33,034 bases of DNA, from NCBI RefSeq assembly GCF_020181035.1, contig NZ_JAIQYY010000045.1, positions 1-33,034 on the forward strand. Reading direction: 5' to 3'. Positions 1-8,511 of the stretch are shown one piece after another. The translations under genes were made by a program, and so were the position numbers. The notes beneath the pieces are model-generated. The model was not told the origin of the DNA. It made no database searches and was given only the letters and a program-made list of their open reading frames with translations. Within the stretch, counting starts at the first letter, position 1. Each line of letters begins with the position of its first letter. Source of the DNA: Streptomyces sp. CoH27. GTDB taxonomy: Bacteria > Actinomycetota > Actinomycetes > Streptomycetales > Streptomycetaceae.

Positions 1-69
1 GAAAACGCCTCGGCGAGGAACAAAAGCCGAAGGCCGAGGTCACATCTGCGCTTGACAGGCCCGGCCCTC

Positions 70-576
70 ATGGGTGGGCGTTTGGAGAACCGGATCGTCA
101 TGGGCAGCGTTGACCCGTCTTACCAGCACATCCGCAAGCTCGTAGAAGCCGGCGCAGGACTGAGCGTCCCGGGCGCCGAGTTGAAGTGGTACGACCTGCG
201 TCGCGCCGAGGCTGAGATGGGGCCCGAGGCGCGCGAACAGGCCCGGAAGTTCGTCGCGGCCGAGGCCGAAGCCGGAACCCTGGCCTGCGACGACGAGCTC
301 GGGTTCGTGATCCTGCACCAGGTCGGCGACGCGTACCTGTTGCTGGTCATGGTCTGGCGCAACGAGAACGAGCTGTGGGAGACCATCTACTTCAACACCG
401 GTGAAGGGTTCCAGCGCATCGACTTCCCCGGCGTTCTCAAGGGCACCTACTGCGTATGGGAACTCGGCATCGTCGCCCACGAGCAGCAGGCCTGGATCCG
501 GTACCTGTTCTCCAACCGCGACGAGAAGGCCCGCACCGAGTACCTCCACGACAGGCTGGTGCAGGCCGAAGTCTGA
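70..576 (+). CDS. Hypothetical protein, unrecognised small soluble protein
   Basis: I do not recognise this family. The frame is open from a TTG at 52. ATG codons at 70 and 100 are better starts, and the one at 100 begins MGSVDPSYQHIRKLVEAG. Neither has a strong ribosome binding site, although a GGAG lies about 13 nt before 100. The product (about 158-168 aa) has no signal peptide or membrane segment. It has an acidic helical N-terminal half followed by a mixed beta-rich half (around LLVMVWRNENELWETIYF) and a charged C-terminus. Codon use is normal for a high-GC actinomycete, so it is probably a real gene. Downstream there is only transposase debris, so no operon context helps. Minus-strand open frames over the same bases are GC-driven shadows. 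Confidence 0.6.
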   Translation: MGGRLENRIVMGSVDPSYQHIRKLVEAGAGLSVPGAELKWYDLRRAEAEMGPEAREQARKFVAAEAEAGTLACDDELGFVILHQVGDAYLLLVMVWRNENELWETIYFNTGEGFQRIDFPGVLKGTYCVWELGIVAHEQQAWIRYLFSNRDEKARTEYLHDRLVQAEV

Positions 577-656
577 CGACTGCGTCGGCCGCCGATCGCC
601 GTCCCGAGCGACAGGCTCAGTCCTGGCCCGGAACCGTCTTTGCCGACTCGAAGCTA

Positions 657-899
657 CGGTGGCGCGTCACGGTCGCCGGGAAGGCTGTCGACCTTCAGCC
701 GGATCAACGTGCCCTCGGCCAGGGGGAGTTGGCCGTCCAGGTCGATCCATGCCGAGCAGTGGGGGAGCCGGGGATGGACCCGGTCCCATGCGCGGGCCCC
801 GGCCTTGCCGTAGCGGGGCGTGTCGTTCATGGTCACCACCGCCGGCTCCGGCTTCGCCAGGCGGAACTCCGGTCCGTGCTTCGGCGGCCGGCCGCCCTT
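657..899 (-). pseudogene. Transposase fragment (DDE, actinobacterial NF041680-like)
   Basis: Reading the minus strand from about 899 down to 657 gives GRPPKHGPEFRLAKPE, then MNDTPRYGKAGARAWDRVHP, then a stretch ending EGTLIRLKVDSLPGDRD. I recall this order from a family of large Streptomyces DDE transposases, where it lies in the catalytic half. Both ends are missing: the frame stops just after PGDRDAPP at about 654, and its upstream end abuts IS21 sequence. It is a dead fragment of an insertion sequence. The family name is from memory and should be checked by search. Confidence 0.55.
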
Positions 900-939
900 G
901 GGTCATGGACGCGCGGCGAGGTCATCGGCCATCGGGCGG

Positions 940-1444
940 TGCGCGACCACATGGCTCTGCGCTCGTTGCCCGAGACTCCGTATGTGGTCGCGCAGCGGCA
1001 TCTGCGGCACGTCGACAAGGGCTGCATGGCCGTGTTCGACGCAAACCTCTGCTCGGTGCACGCTCGGAAGGTCCGCCCGCGCCAGCTGTCGAGATCCGGG
1101 CCACGAAGTCTCAGGTCACACTGCACTCCACCGTCCCCGGAGGCGACTGTCAGACCCTGCCGGCCATCCATCTGCGGGCCGTTGGACGCGGCGCCCGCAT
1201 CGTCGTCGGCAGGCACTGGGACGGCCTGCCCACCGGCGCCGGCCGTCGCGTCACCACCGGCGACAGCCCGCCTTCACCCCGCCGGGGTCAGTCCCTCGTG
1301 CCGGAAGCCGGCCCGTCGCAGGCCCTGCTGGACCGGGCCGCTGCCGCCCACGTCGAGGTCGGCCGCCGTCCGCTGTCGGTCTATGACGAGCTGACCGGCG
1401 CCCGCCGCTTCACGTCCAATTCTTCGACGATGGAAGGCCGTTGA
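940..1444 (+). pseudogene. istA: IS21-family transposase IstA, C-terminal remnant with frameshift
   Basis: The first part, frame starting near 945, reads LRSLPETPYVVAQRHLR and then VFDANLCSVHARKVRP. It continues in another frame from about 1087 as VEIRATKSQVTLHSTVPGG and RAVGRGARIVVGRHWDGLP, ending at the TGA at 1442-1444. This is the C-terminal region of IS21-type IstA. The frame change sits at CGCCAGCTGTCGAG near 1086, where one G appears to have been lost before GTCGAG. The catalytic DDE core is missing entirely. The stop overlaps the TTG start of istB, the usual istA/istB arrangement, so the two pieces were once one element. Confidence 0.65.
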
Positions 1445-1788
1445 GCGAGCTGAGCGGCACCGCCATCCGCACCACGGCCGTCAAGCTCGGCCTGCCCCAC
1501 CTGGCCGAGGCCCTGAACCAGTACATCCAGCGGGCTGACGAGGCCAAGATGGGCTACCTCGACTTCCTTGACCTGGTCCTGGCCGAGGAACTCGCTGTCC
1601 GTGACGACCGCCCCTTCCGGCAGGACCTGCGACTGTCGAGGCTGCCGCACCACAAGACGTTGGAGGACTTCGACTTCGACCACCAGCGGTCGGTCAAACG
1701 CGCGGTCATCGCCCACCTCGGGACGCTGGACTTCGTCGTCGGCAAGGAGCACGTGAGCGCCCGAGCAGGGTTTGAAGCTGGTCGGTGA
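1441..1788 (+). pseudogene. istB: IS21-family helper ATPase IstB, N-terminal fragment
   Basis: The TTG at 1441 overlaps the istA stop. The product begins MSELSGTAIRTTAVKLGLPH and continues with LAEALNQYIQRADEAKMGYL and FDFDHQRSVKRAVIAHLGTL. This is the N-terminal domain of IS21 IstB. Recognisable sequence ends at about 1755 (VVGKEHV), exactly where the Walker A region (GPPGTGKTH in intact proteins) should follow. The last ten residues to the stop look unrelated. The protein is about 115 aa instead of about 250 and lacks the whole ATPase core, so it cannot work. Confidence 0.7.
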
Positions 1789-1826
1789 CGCCGCGGTACC
1801 AGCCCCGATCAGCCGGGTGAGGGTCT

Positions 1827-1952
1827 TCATGTGCTCGCTCCCTCATCGGCGGCACGGACGCCCTCGTCGGTCTCCACGTCGGCTACACCTACGACCTCGC
1901 GTCGGGCGGATGCATCGTGTGCGTACCGACCCTCCTGTTCGCCGCGACCTAG
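1827..1952 (+). pseudogene. Metal ABC transporter permease (ABC-3/ZnuB-like), C-terminal remnant
   Basis: One plus frame reads SLIGGTDALVGLHVGYTYDL and then ASGGCIVCVPTLLFAAT before a TAG at 1950-1952. This resembles the last transmembrane segments of ABC-3 (ZnuB/AztB-type) zinc or manganese permeases: a glycine-rich helix, a Y-D-L/A-S-G turn, then a hydrophobic helix. If the TAG were TGG (W), the frame would continue through CLLPARAARPPSP to a His-containing tail near 2020. A stop just before 1827 shows the rest of the gene is gone, probably removed with the adjacent IS21 remnant. It lies directly before a Zur-type box. The call is by pattern only. Confidence 0.4.
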
Positions 1953-2028
1953 TGCCTGCTGCCGGCACGGGCTGCCCGGCCGCCGTCGCCGATGCACGCG
2001 GCCGGCCATGGCGAACGAAGCCCTTTGA

Positions 2029-2043
2029 TGAACATGATTGTCA
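2029..2043. promoter_or_regulatory. Zur/Fur-family operator (15-bp 7-1-7 palindrome)
   Basis: TGAACATGATTGTCA matches its own reverse complement TGACAATCATGTTCA at every position except two paired swaps per arm. It fits the 7-1-7 pattern TGAnAATnATTnTCA known for Fur-family repressors, and actinomycete Zur boxes in particular. It lies about 64 nt upstream of the preferred GTG start of the binding-protein gene, where a promoter would be expected. A zinc-responsive (Zur) or nickel/iron-responsive (Nur/Fur) repressor would block transcription of the transport operon when metal is plentiful. The metal cannot be decided from sequence alone. Confidence 0.7.
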
Positions 2044-2106
2044 TCTGCTAAGTTTTCCACCTCGCAGCTTTGCCTTTCCATTGCTTTCTCATTGCTTGGA
2101 TGTGCC

Positions 2107-3636
2107 GTGCTCCCGTCTGCCTCTGCGGCCCGCCGCGCCCTCTGCCGGCGCGGTCTGCTGGCCGCCTTGTCCGTCACCGTCATCGCCGTACCCGCGCTCT
2201 CCGGCTGCTTCGCGTCCTCCGCGGCGTCCGACAGCGCGGGCAGTGGCGACAAGCGGATCCGTGTCGCGATGATGCAACCCCCGCGCTCCGGCCTCTCGCC
2301 GCTGAGCGACGACGCGTTCAAGCTCTCCCGCTGGTCGACCGCCGAGACCCTCGTCCGGCTCGACGCCCATGGTGACGCGCAGCCGATGCTGGCCACCAAG
2401 TGGCGCCAGGACGGCCGCACGTGGACCTTCGAGCTACGCGAGGGCGTCACCTTCCACGATGGTACGAAGCTCACCGCCACCGATGTCGTACGGTCCCTGC
2501 GGCGCGCCGCAGACGCCTCACCCAAGCCACGCATCCTCGACGGCGTGACCCTGGACATCGCGGCCGAGGGCACCCACACCGTACGGATCACCACGGCCGA
2601 CGTGGACCCGCTCGTTGCCCAGCGGATGTCCTCGCCGCAGCTGTCGATCCTGGCCGCGAAGGCGTACGGGAGGAAGACCGTGAACCCGGTGGGCGCCGGA
2701 ACCGGGCCGTTCGAGCTCACCAAGTCCGGTGGCACGAGCTACGCGACCCTCGACCGGTACGAGGACTACTGGGGCGGGCGCGCGAAGGCCGCGGGTATCG
2801 ACGTGAAGTACATCCCCGACGGCACCGCCCGCGCCGCCGCCCTGCGCAGCGGCGAGGCCGACATCGTCGAGGCGGTCCCCGTCTCGCAAGCCTCGCTCCT
2901 GGAGGAGAACCAGATCACCGAGGTGCCGATGCCGCGCACCAACACCCTTTATCTGAATACCGAGTCGGGGCCGTTCCGCGCTCCAGGGCTGCGGGCCGCC
3001 GCCCGCGAGGCGATCGATACCCGCTCGATCGTGAAGGGCGTGTACGAAGGGCGCGCCGACGTCGCGAAGGGGCTGCTCGGGCCCGCGCTGCCCTGGGCCG
3101 ACGGGCTCCGCAGCGACGTGACCGGGCGGGCGGAGGCTGCCGGCCCGAAGGGCGCCGAGATCACCATCGGCACCTTCACCGACCGGGCCGAACTCCCGGA
3201 AGTGGCCGCCGTGTTGCAGCAGCAGCTGCAGGAGGCGGGCTTCAGGGTGAGGCTGGAGATCCGCGAGTACGCCAACATCGAGGCGGACGCCCTGGAAGGG
3301 AAGTTCGACGCGTTCATCCTCTCGCGGGCCACGATTCTCGACTCCGGCGACCCGGCCGCGTACCTGTACAGCGACTTCGCCTCCGACGGGTCCTTCAACA
3401 TCGCGCAGCTCGCCGAAGCGGAGGTGGATGCCGCCCTGGACAAGGCCGGCGAGACCCCGGCCGGTGACAAGCGGCGCCGCGCGATCATCGCCGCCGAGGC
3501 CGCCGTCCTGAAGACCGACGCCGCGATCCCCATGCTGCACGAGCGGGTGATCCAGGGGGACGCGTCGAACGTCGTCGGCTCGGTCAAGGACCCGCGGGAG
3601 CGGGAACTCATCGGCCTCGACACGTATGTGAAGTGA
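2107..3636 (+). CDS. Peptide/nickel/opine-type ABC transporter substrate-binding lipoprotein (CntA/NikA/OppA class)
   Basis: This is a solute-binding protein of the SBP_bac_5 class, here probably capturing a metal-metallophore complex or a peptide outside the membrane. I chose GTG 2107 as start, giving 509 aa. It places a basic n-region (RRALCRRG), a hydrophobic core and a lipobox LSGC with the lipidated Cys near residue 34. The frame is open up to a TTG at 2038, but that codon lies inside the Zur-type box. Family features follow in order: WSTAETLVRLD, WRQDGRTWTFELREGVTFHD, the VGAGTGPFEL region and DRYEDYWGG. Permease, ATPase and MFS genes follow within a few to about 130 nt. The upstream palindrome implies metal control. 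Ligand specificity is inferred from context. Confidence 0.88.
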   Translation: MLPSASAARRALCRRGLLAALSVTVIAVPALSGCFASSAASDSAGSGDKRIRVAMMQPPRSGLSPLSDDAFKLSRWSTAETLVRLDAHGDAQPMLATKWRQDGRTWTFELREGVTFHDGTKLTATDVVRSLRRAADASPKPRILDGVTLDIAAEGTHTVRITTADVDPLVAQRMSSPQLSILAAKAYGRKTVNPVGAGTGPFELTKSGGTSYATLDRYEDYWGGRAKAAGIDVKYIPDGTARAAALRSGEADIVEAVPVSQASLLEENQITEVPMPRTNTLYLNTESGPFRAPGLRAAAREAIDTRSIVKGVYEGRADVAKGLLGPALPWADGLRSDVTGRAEAAGPKGAEITIGTFTDRAELPEVAAVLQQQLQEAGFRVRLEIREYANIEADALEGKFDAFILSRATILDSGDPAAYLYSDFASDGSFNIAQLAEAEVDAALDKAGETPAGDKRRRAIIAAEAAVLKTDAAIPMLHERVIQGDASNVVGSVKDPRERELIGLDTYVK

Positions 3637-3643
3637 GGCGTTC

Positions 3644-5482
3644 GTGATACGTGACCGAGGGTGCGAAGCCCTGTTCGTGATACGGGGGCGGCGGCGAGGC
3701 TCCCTGGCCGTCGCCCTCTTCGGCAGGGCTCTCGCGCTCGCCGCCGTGGTCACCTGCGTCGGGCTGTTGCCCTGGTTTTCGGGCAGGGACCCGGCGCTGA
3801 GCGTGCTGCGGGCGCGCTCAGCCGAGCAGGAGGCGACACCCGAGGCGCTCGCCGCGGTCCGGGACGACCTCGGACTCGACGGCGGCCTGCTCACCCAACT
3901 CGGACGCTGACTAGGGGACTTGGCGCACGGGAACTTCGGGACGTCGTGGGTGTCGGGGGCCGACGTCGGCCCGGGTGTACTGCCGGCGCTCACCGTGTCA
4001 CTGGCCCTGATGGCCGCCTCGCTGGCCGTGGCCCTGCTGCTCGCGGCCATGCTGGGCGCGCGGACCGTGGTGAGCGGCGCCCGCGGAACACTGGCCGGGC
4101 GGACGAGTACGGGTGCTGGTGCGGCGATGCTCGCCTCGGTGCCCGAATTCCTGCTCGCCACGGTCGGGTTGCTGCTGCTCGGGGTGTGGCTCGGGTGGCT
4201 GCCCACGTCCGGGTGGAGCGGGCCCGTGGACATGGTGCTCCCCGCCCTGGCCATGGGCCTCCCCGCGGGCGGGCTGCTGGGGCGGCTCGTCACGGACGCG
4301 CTGCCCGGCGCGTACGGGGAACGCTGGGCCGAGCTGTGGCGGGCCTCGGGGGTCTCCTCGTGGCGGATCGCGCTCGCCGGACTGCGGCGCGCGGTACCGG
4401 CCGTGGTGCCCCAACTCGGCCTCGTCGCGGTCGGGCTGACTGCAGGAGCCGTCGCCGTCGAGACCGTGTTCGCAATTCCCGGGATCGGGCGTACCGCCCT
4501 GGGCGCGGCCAAGGCACAGGACGTACCGCTGCTTCAGGCGTGTGTCCTCGCGCTGCTCGCGCTGGGGCTCGCGGCTGGAACCCTGGCTCACGTGGTTCGC
4601 CGCCGACTGCTCGGCCCGGGTCTGCAGGACGCGCAACTCGCCCTGCCCGCACCACAGCCGGCGACTGCCACCTGGTCACGCATCGCCGTCCCCGCCGTCC
4701 TGGGCCTCGGTCTCCTCGCCGTCACCGTCGTAGGACTGCTGCGCGACCCGTACACGGTGCAGACCGCGGCACGGCTCGCCCCTCCATCGCTCACGCATCC
4801 GCTGGGCACGGACGGTCTCGGCCGGGACGTGCTCGCCCGGCTCGGACACGGCGCCGCCTCCACCATCGGCACGGCCGCCGCCGTCACCGCGGTGAGCGCG
4901 CTCGTCGGGCTCGCGCTCGGATTCCTGCCGGTCTTCTCGGCCGGCCTCGCGGATGTCGCCAACGCGCTGCCGCCGGTGATCCTCGGGCTGCTCGTCGCAG
5001 GCGCCACAGGCCCCGGCGCCTCGGGCGCGGCTCTCGCGGTCACCCTGGTCTCCTGGCCACCGCTGGCCGCGCACGCCGCGACGCTGGTCGGCGAGGTGCG
5101 GGCAGCACGTTTCCTGGTGGCACAGCGGGCGCTCGGCGCGACACGTGGCTGGATCCTGGCCCGGCACGTCCTGCCCGCCGTCGCCGGGCCCGTCGCCCGG
5201 CACGCGGTGCTCCGCCTGCCCGGCACCGCGCTCGCGCTCGCCTCGCTCGGCTTCCTCGGCCTCGGCGCACAGGCCCCCGCACCGGAGTGGGGGCTGCTGC
5301 TCGACGAGTCCCGGTCCTACCTGGAGCGGGCCCCGTGGGCGGCGCTCGCTCCCGCCCTGGCGCTGGCCGCGCTGGCAGGCCTCGCGGTGTCCGTGTCGTC
5401 GCTGTCGTGGGGCGGCGGCACGCGGGCCCGGAGCCGGCGCGCTCCACTTCCCGCCGAGCGGGCGGCGGGGCACGGAGCGTGA
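3644..5482 (+). pseudogene. Fused ABC transporter permease (DppB-DppC/CntB-CntC type) interrupted by one in-frame TGA
   Basis: This single gene carries two binding-protein-dependent permease domains. A GTG at 3644 (after AGTGAGG) starts an 88-codon frame that stops at TGA 3908-3910. The same frame continues at once with LGDLAHGNFGTSW, the normal continuation of the first domain, and stays open to 5482. The first EAA-type loop is near ERWAELWRASGVSSWRIALA. The second domain starts with its own helix and HPLGTDGLGRDVLARL, and its EAA loop is near AQRALGATRGWILARHVLP. TGG to TGA is the simplest explanation. Re-initiation at TTG 3920, preceded by AGGGG only 3-4 nt away, would give a 520-aa product missing the first helix and periplasmic loop. 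Readthrough or a sequence error is also possible. Confidence 0.8.
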
Positions 5483-5614
5483 GGCCCGCCGGCTGGCGCC
5501 GCCCGACCAGAGCCGCGCCACCCGCTGCCCCAGCGAGGGAGCGTGGCCCTCCCCGGCCGCGCACCCTCCCGCGCGCCACGCACCCGCAACCCCGTACGTA
5601 GGAAGGATCATTCC

Positions 5615-7213
5615 GTGTCACCCGAGTCATCGCCCGAGCTCCCCGAGCCCCTGCTCTCCCTGAGGGACTTGACGATCACGCTGCCCGGGGACCGCGCCAC
5701 GCCCGTACGTGACGTGTCCCTCGACGTCGGCGTCGGCCAGGCGCACGCCCTCGTCGGGGAGTCCGGAGCGGGCAAGACCCTGACGGCTCGGGCCGTGCTC
5801 GGATTGCTGCCGTACGGGGCTCGGGTGACTGGCGCCGTACGGTTCGCCGAGCGGGACATCGAGCTCGGCGGGCAGCGGGAGCCGTGGGGGCGCGAGATCG
5901 GTTACGTACCGCAGGACGCCCTGTCGGTGCTCTCCCCCGTGCACCCCGTGGGCGATCAACTGGCGGCGTCTCTAAGGTCATTGGGCGGGCTCAGCATGCG
6001 GAAAGCCCGGGCCTCGGTCGTCGCCGCCCTCGACCGTGTCGGCATCCCGGACGCCGCGCGGCGCGCCCGGTCCTATCCGCACGAGTTCTCCGGCGGCATG
6101 CGCCAGCGCGCCGTCATCGCCCTGGCCACCCTGCACCGGCCACGGCTGCTCGTCGCCGACGAGCCCACCACCGCGCTCGACCCGCTCATCCAGGACCAGA
6201 TCCTCGGCCTGCTCGCCGAGCAACGGGCCGCATCCGAAGCGGCACTCCTGCTGATCACCCACGACCTGCCGCTCGTCAGCCGGTGGGCGGACCGGGTGAC
6301 GGTGCTGCACGGCGGAGCGGTACAGGAGGCCGGACCGGTGCACCACGTCCTGACAGAGCCGAAGGCGGCGTACACTCGCAGGCTCCTCGCGGCCGGGCGA
6401 CGCCCGCAGCGCCCGACATCGACCGTGAACAAGCACGATCTCCTGCTGTCCGTACGGGACTTGACGGTCCAGTACCCGGGACGACGCCGGGGCGAGACGG
6501 CCGTGACAGCGGTCGACAAGGTCTCCTTCGACGTGGCGCGAGGCGAGACCCTCGCCCTGATCGGCGCCTCCGGATCCGGCAAGTCCTCCATCGCCGAGGC
6601 CGTCCTGCGGCTGCACCGCGCCGCCTCGGGATCGGTCCGCTTCGCCGGGCGGGAACTGCTCGGTCTCGACGACACGGAGTTGCGCGCGCTACGACCGCGC
6701 ATACAGCCGGTGTTCCAGGACCCGTACGGCTCGCTCAGCCCACGCCAACGCATCCGGGCAGCGATCGCCGAACCACTGCGCATACAAGGGCGTTGGGACA
6801 ACGCGAGCGGCCCGGCCCGCGTCGCCGAACTGCTGCGACAGGTCGGCCTCGACCCCGCGCTCGGCCCCCGCCGCCCGCACGAACTGTCCGGCGGGCAGTG
6901 CCAGCGAGTCGGCATCGCCCGGGCGCTCGCCTCCGAACCCGAGGTGCTCGTTCTCGACGAGCCGGTCTCCGGGCTCGACCCGACCGTACGGGCCGGCGTC
7001 CTCGACCTGCTGGAGTCGCTGCAGCGCGAGCTGGGGCTCGGCTACCTGTTCATCTGCCACGACATGGACGTGGTGGCCTCCTTAGCCCACCGCGTCGCCG
7101 TCCTGAAGGACGGGAAGATCGTGGAGACCATGCCGGCGAAGGCGCTGGCGACACCCGGGGAACGCCACCCGTACACCCGTGAACTCCTCGCCACAGCATG
7201 CGAGTTCGCATGA
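5615..7213 (+). CDS. Fused dipeptide/nickel/opine-type ABC transporter ATPase (DppD-DppF/CntD-CntF type)
   Basis: This cytoplasmic energy-coupling subunit has two complete nucleotide-binding domains in one 532-aa chain. Domain 1 has Walker A GESGAGKT (48-55), Q-loop Q100, signature FSGGM (158-162), Walker B LLVADEP (178-184) and H216. Domain 2 has GASGSGKS (317-324), Q-loop Q368, LSGGQ (424-428), VLVLDEP (444-450) and H482. All catalytic positions look intact. GTG 5615 is chosen because AGGAAGGA (5600-5607) lies 7 nt before it; the frame is open further upstream without a comparable site. The fused arrangement mirrors the fused permease before it. It overlaps the start of the exporter gene by four bases (ATGA), which suggests one operon. 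Confidence 0.92.
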   Translation: MSPESSPELPEPLLSLRDLTITLPGDRATPVRDVSLDVGVGQAHALVGESGAGKTLTARAVLGLLPYGARVTGAVRFAERDIELGGQREPWGREIGYVPQDALSVLSPVHPVGDQLAASLRSLGGLSMRKARASVVAALDRVGIPDAARRARSYPHEFSGGMRQRAVIALATLHRPRLLVADEPTTALDPLIQDQILGLLAEQRAASEAALLLITHDLPLVSRWADRVTVLHGGAVQEAGPVHHVLTEPKAAYTRRLLAAGRRPQRPTSTVNKHDLLLSVRDLTVQYPGRRRGETAVTAVDKVSFDVARGETLALIGASGSGKSSIAEAVLRLHRAASGSVRFAGRELLGLDDTELRALRPRIQPVFQDPYGSLSPRQRIRAAIAEPLRIQGRWDNASGPARVAELLRQVGLDPALGPRRPHELSGGQCQRVGIARALASEPEVLVLDEPVSGLDPTVRAGVLDLLESLQRELGLGYLFICHDMDVVASLAHRVAVLKDGKIVETMPAKALATPGERHPYTRELLATACEFA

Positions 7214-8511
7214 CATCGACGATCAAGGAGGCACGACCGTGCCCCGTCCTGCACAACTACCGGGCACTGCCCGCACTGCCCAGGCTCCTCGTGTCGTCGC
7301 AGTGCGCCTTCAACGTCGGGTTCTTCGCCGTGCTCCCTTACCTTGCCGATCATCTTGCGGGGCTCGGGCTCGCCGGGTGGCTGGTCGGGCTCGTGCTGGG
7401 GATGCGGACGTTCAGCCAGCAGGGCATGTTCGTGGTGGGCGGGGCGCTGACGGACCGGTACGGGCCGCGGCCGGTGGTGCTCGTCGGGTGCGCGCTGCGG
7501 GTCGTCGGATTCGTATGGCTGGGCTTCGCCGAGACCGTGGGGACGGTGGTCGCGTCGGTGCTGGTCGTGGGGTTCGCCGCGGCGCTGTTCTCACCCGCCG
7601 TGGAGAGCGAGATCACGCGACAGGCGGTGCGGTGGGAGCAGGAGAGCGGCCGGTCGCGGGCCCGGATGCTCTCCGTGTTCTCCGTCGGCGGGCAGGCCGG
7701 GGCGCTGCTCGGGCCCGTGGTGGGCGCGGCTCTGCTTGCGGTGGGCGGGGCCGACTCGCTCCGGTGGGCATGTCTGGGCGGGGCAGGCGTCTTCGTCGGC
7801 GTACTCGTCGCCCACGCACGTCTGATGCCGCGCCGCCCGGTGAGCACGGACGACTCACGACCAGATGGCACCGAACTCCGGGACAGTTTCCGCCTGTTGC
7901 TGCGCTCACCCCCGTTTCTCGCGCTCACCGCTGCATACAGCTGCTATCTGCTGAGCTACAACCAGCTGTACTTCGCGCTGCCCGCCGAACTCACCCGGGC
8001 GACCGGGTCGCAGGCGGCACTCGGCTGGCTGTTCGCGCTGTCGTCGGCGCTGGTGGTCTGCGGGCAGGTACGCATGTCCCGGTGGGCGGAGCGCCGCTGG
8101 CACTGGGGCGGGGCCATGCGGGCCGGACTGTCACTGATCGGGCTGTCGTTCGTGGCGCCGGGGGCGATCACCGCGGCCACCGCTTCGACAGCGGGGGTGG
8201 CGCCCGCCGTCCTGTTCGTTGTGCTGATGACCGCGGGGCAGATGCTGGTGATACCCGCGGCGCGCGCCTGGCTGCCCGAGCTGGTGGGCGAGCGACACCT
8301 GGGGTTCTTCACGGGGGCGCTGTCGTCCGTCTCGGGTGTCGTGGTGCTGGCGGCAGGCGCGCCGCTGGGGGCACTGCTCGAACGGGCCGGGGCCGCGGCC
8401 TGGCCGCTGTTGGCCGTCGTCCCGGCGGCCGGGATTCTGATGGCGCCGCGCCGGCGGTGGACGGCGTCGACGGCCGCACCGGCGCCGGCATCGTGGAGCC
8501 GGCGTGCGTGA
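7210..8511 (+). CDS. MFS transporter, probable metallophore exporter (CntE-like by context)
   Basis: This 433-aa major facilitator has about 12 hydrophobic segments and an MFS motif A at GGALTDRYGPRPV, after the second helix. ATG 7210 overlaps the ATPase stop as ATGA. ATG 7198 in the same frame is an alternative. A strong AAGGAGG at 7225-7231 instead precedes a GTG at 7239, which is in another frame, so the ancestral start may have been lost to a small indel. In staphylopine/pseudopaline-type loci an MFS protein exports the apo-metallophore, while the SBP, permease and ATPases import the loaded one. Gene order here matches that. No biosynthetic enzymes (nicotianamine-synthase-like or opine dehydrogenase) are visible. 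A simple drug exporter is the alternative. Confidence 0.85.
   Translation: MTSTIKEARPCPVLHNYRALPALPRLLVSSQCAFNVGFFAVLPYLADHLAGLGLAGWLVGLVLGMRTFSQQGMFVVGGALTDRYGPRPVVLVGCALRVVGFVWLGFAETVGTVVASVLVVGFAAALFSPAVESEITRQAVRWEQESGRSRARMLSVFSVGGQAGALLGPVVGAALLAVGGADSLRWACLGGAGVFVGVLVAHARLMPRRPVSTDDSRPDGTELRDSFRLLLRSPPFLALTAAYSCYLLSYNQLYFALPAELTRATGSQAALGWLFALSSALVVCGQVRMSRWAERRWHWGGAMRAGLSLIGLSFVAPGAITAATASTAGVAPAVLFVVLMTAGQMLVIPAARAWLPELVGERHLGFFTGALSSVSGVVVLAAGAPLGALLERAGAAAWPLLAVVPAAGILMAPRRRWTASTAAPAPASWSRRA

Noticed and set aside
1750..1830. Minus-strand start at 1830 (MKTLTRLIGAGTAA, with GAGGGAG upstream) that looks like a signal-peptide N-terminus
   Set aside because: Only 14 plausible residues before the IS21 sequence; too short to support a gene.
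2518..4512. 664-codon minus-strand open frame opposite the binding-protein and permease genes
   Set aside because: It is a GC-bias shadow. The composition is Ala/Arg/Pro/Gly without domain patterns, and the plus strand has clear conserved proteins.
3661..5601. 646-codon plus-strand frame overlapping the permease
   Set aside because: Arg/Gly/Pro-rich shadow. The membrane protein in the other frame has recognisable EAA loops and hydrophobic helices.
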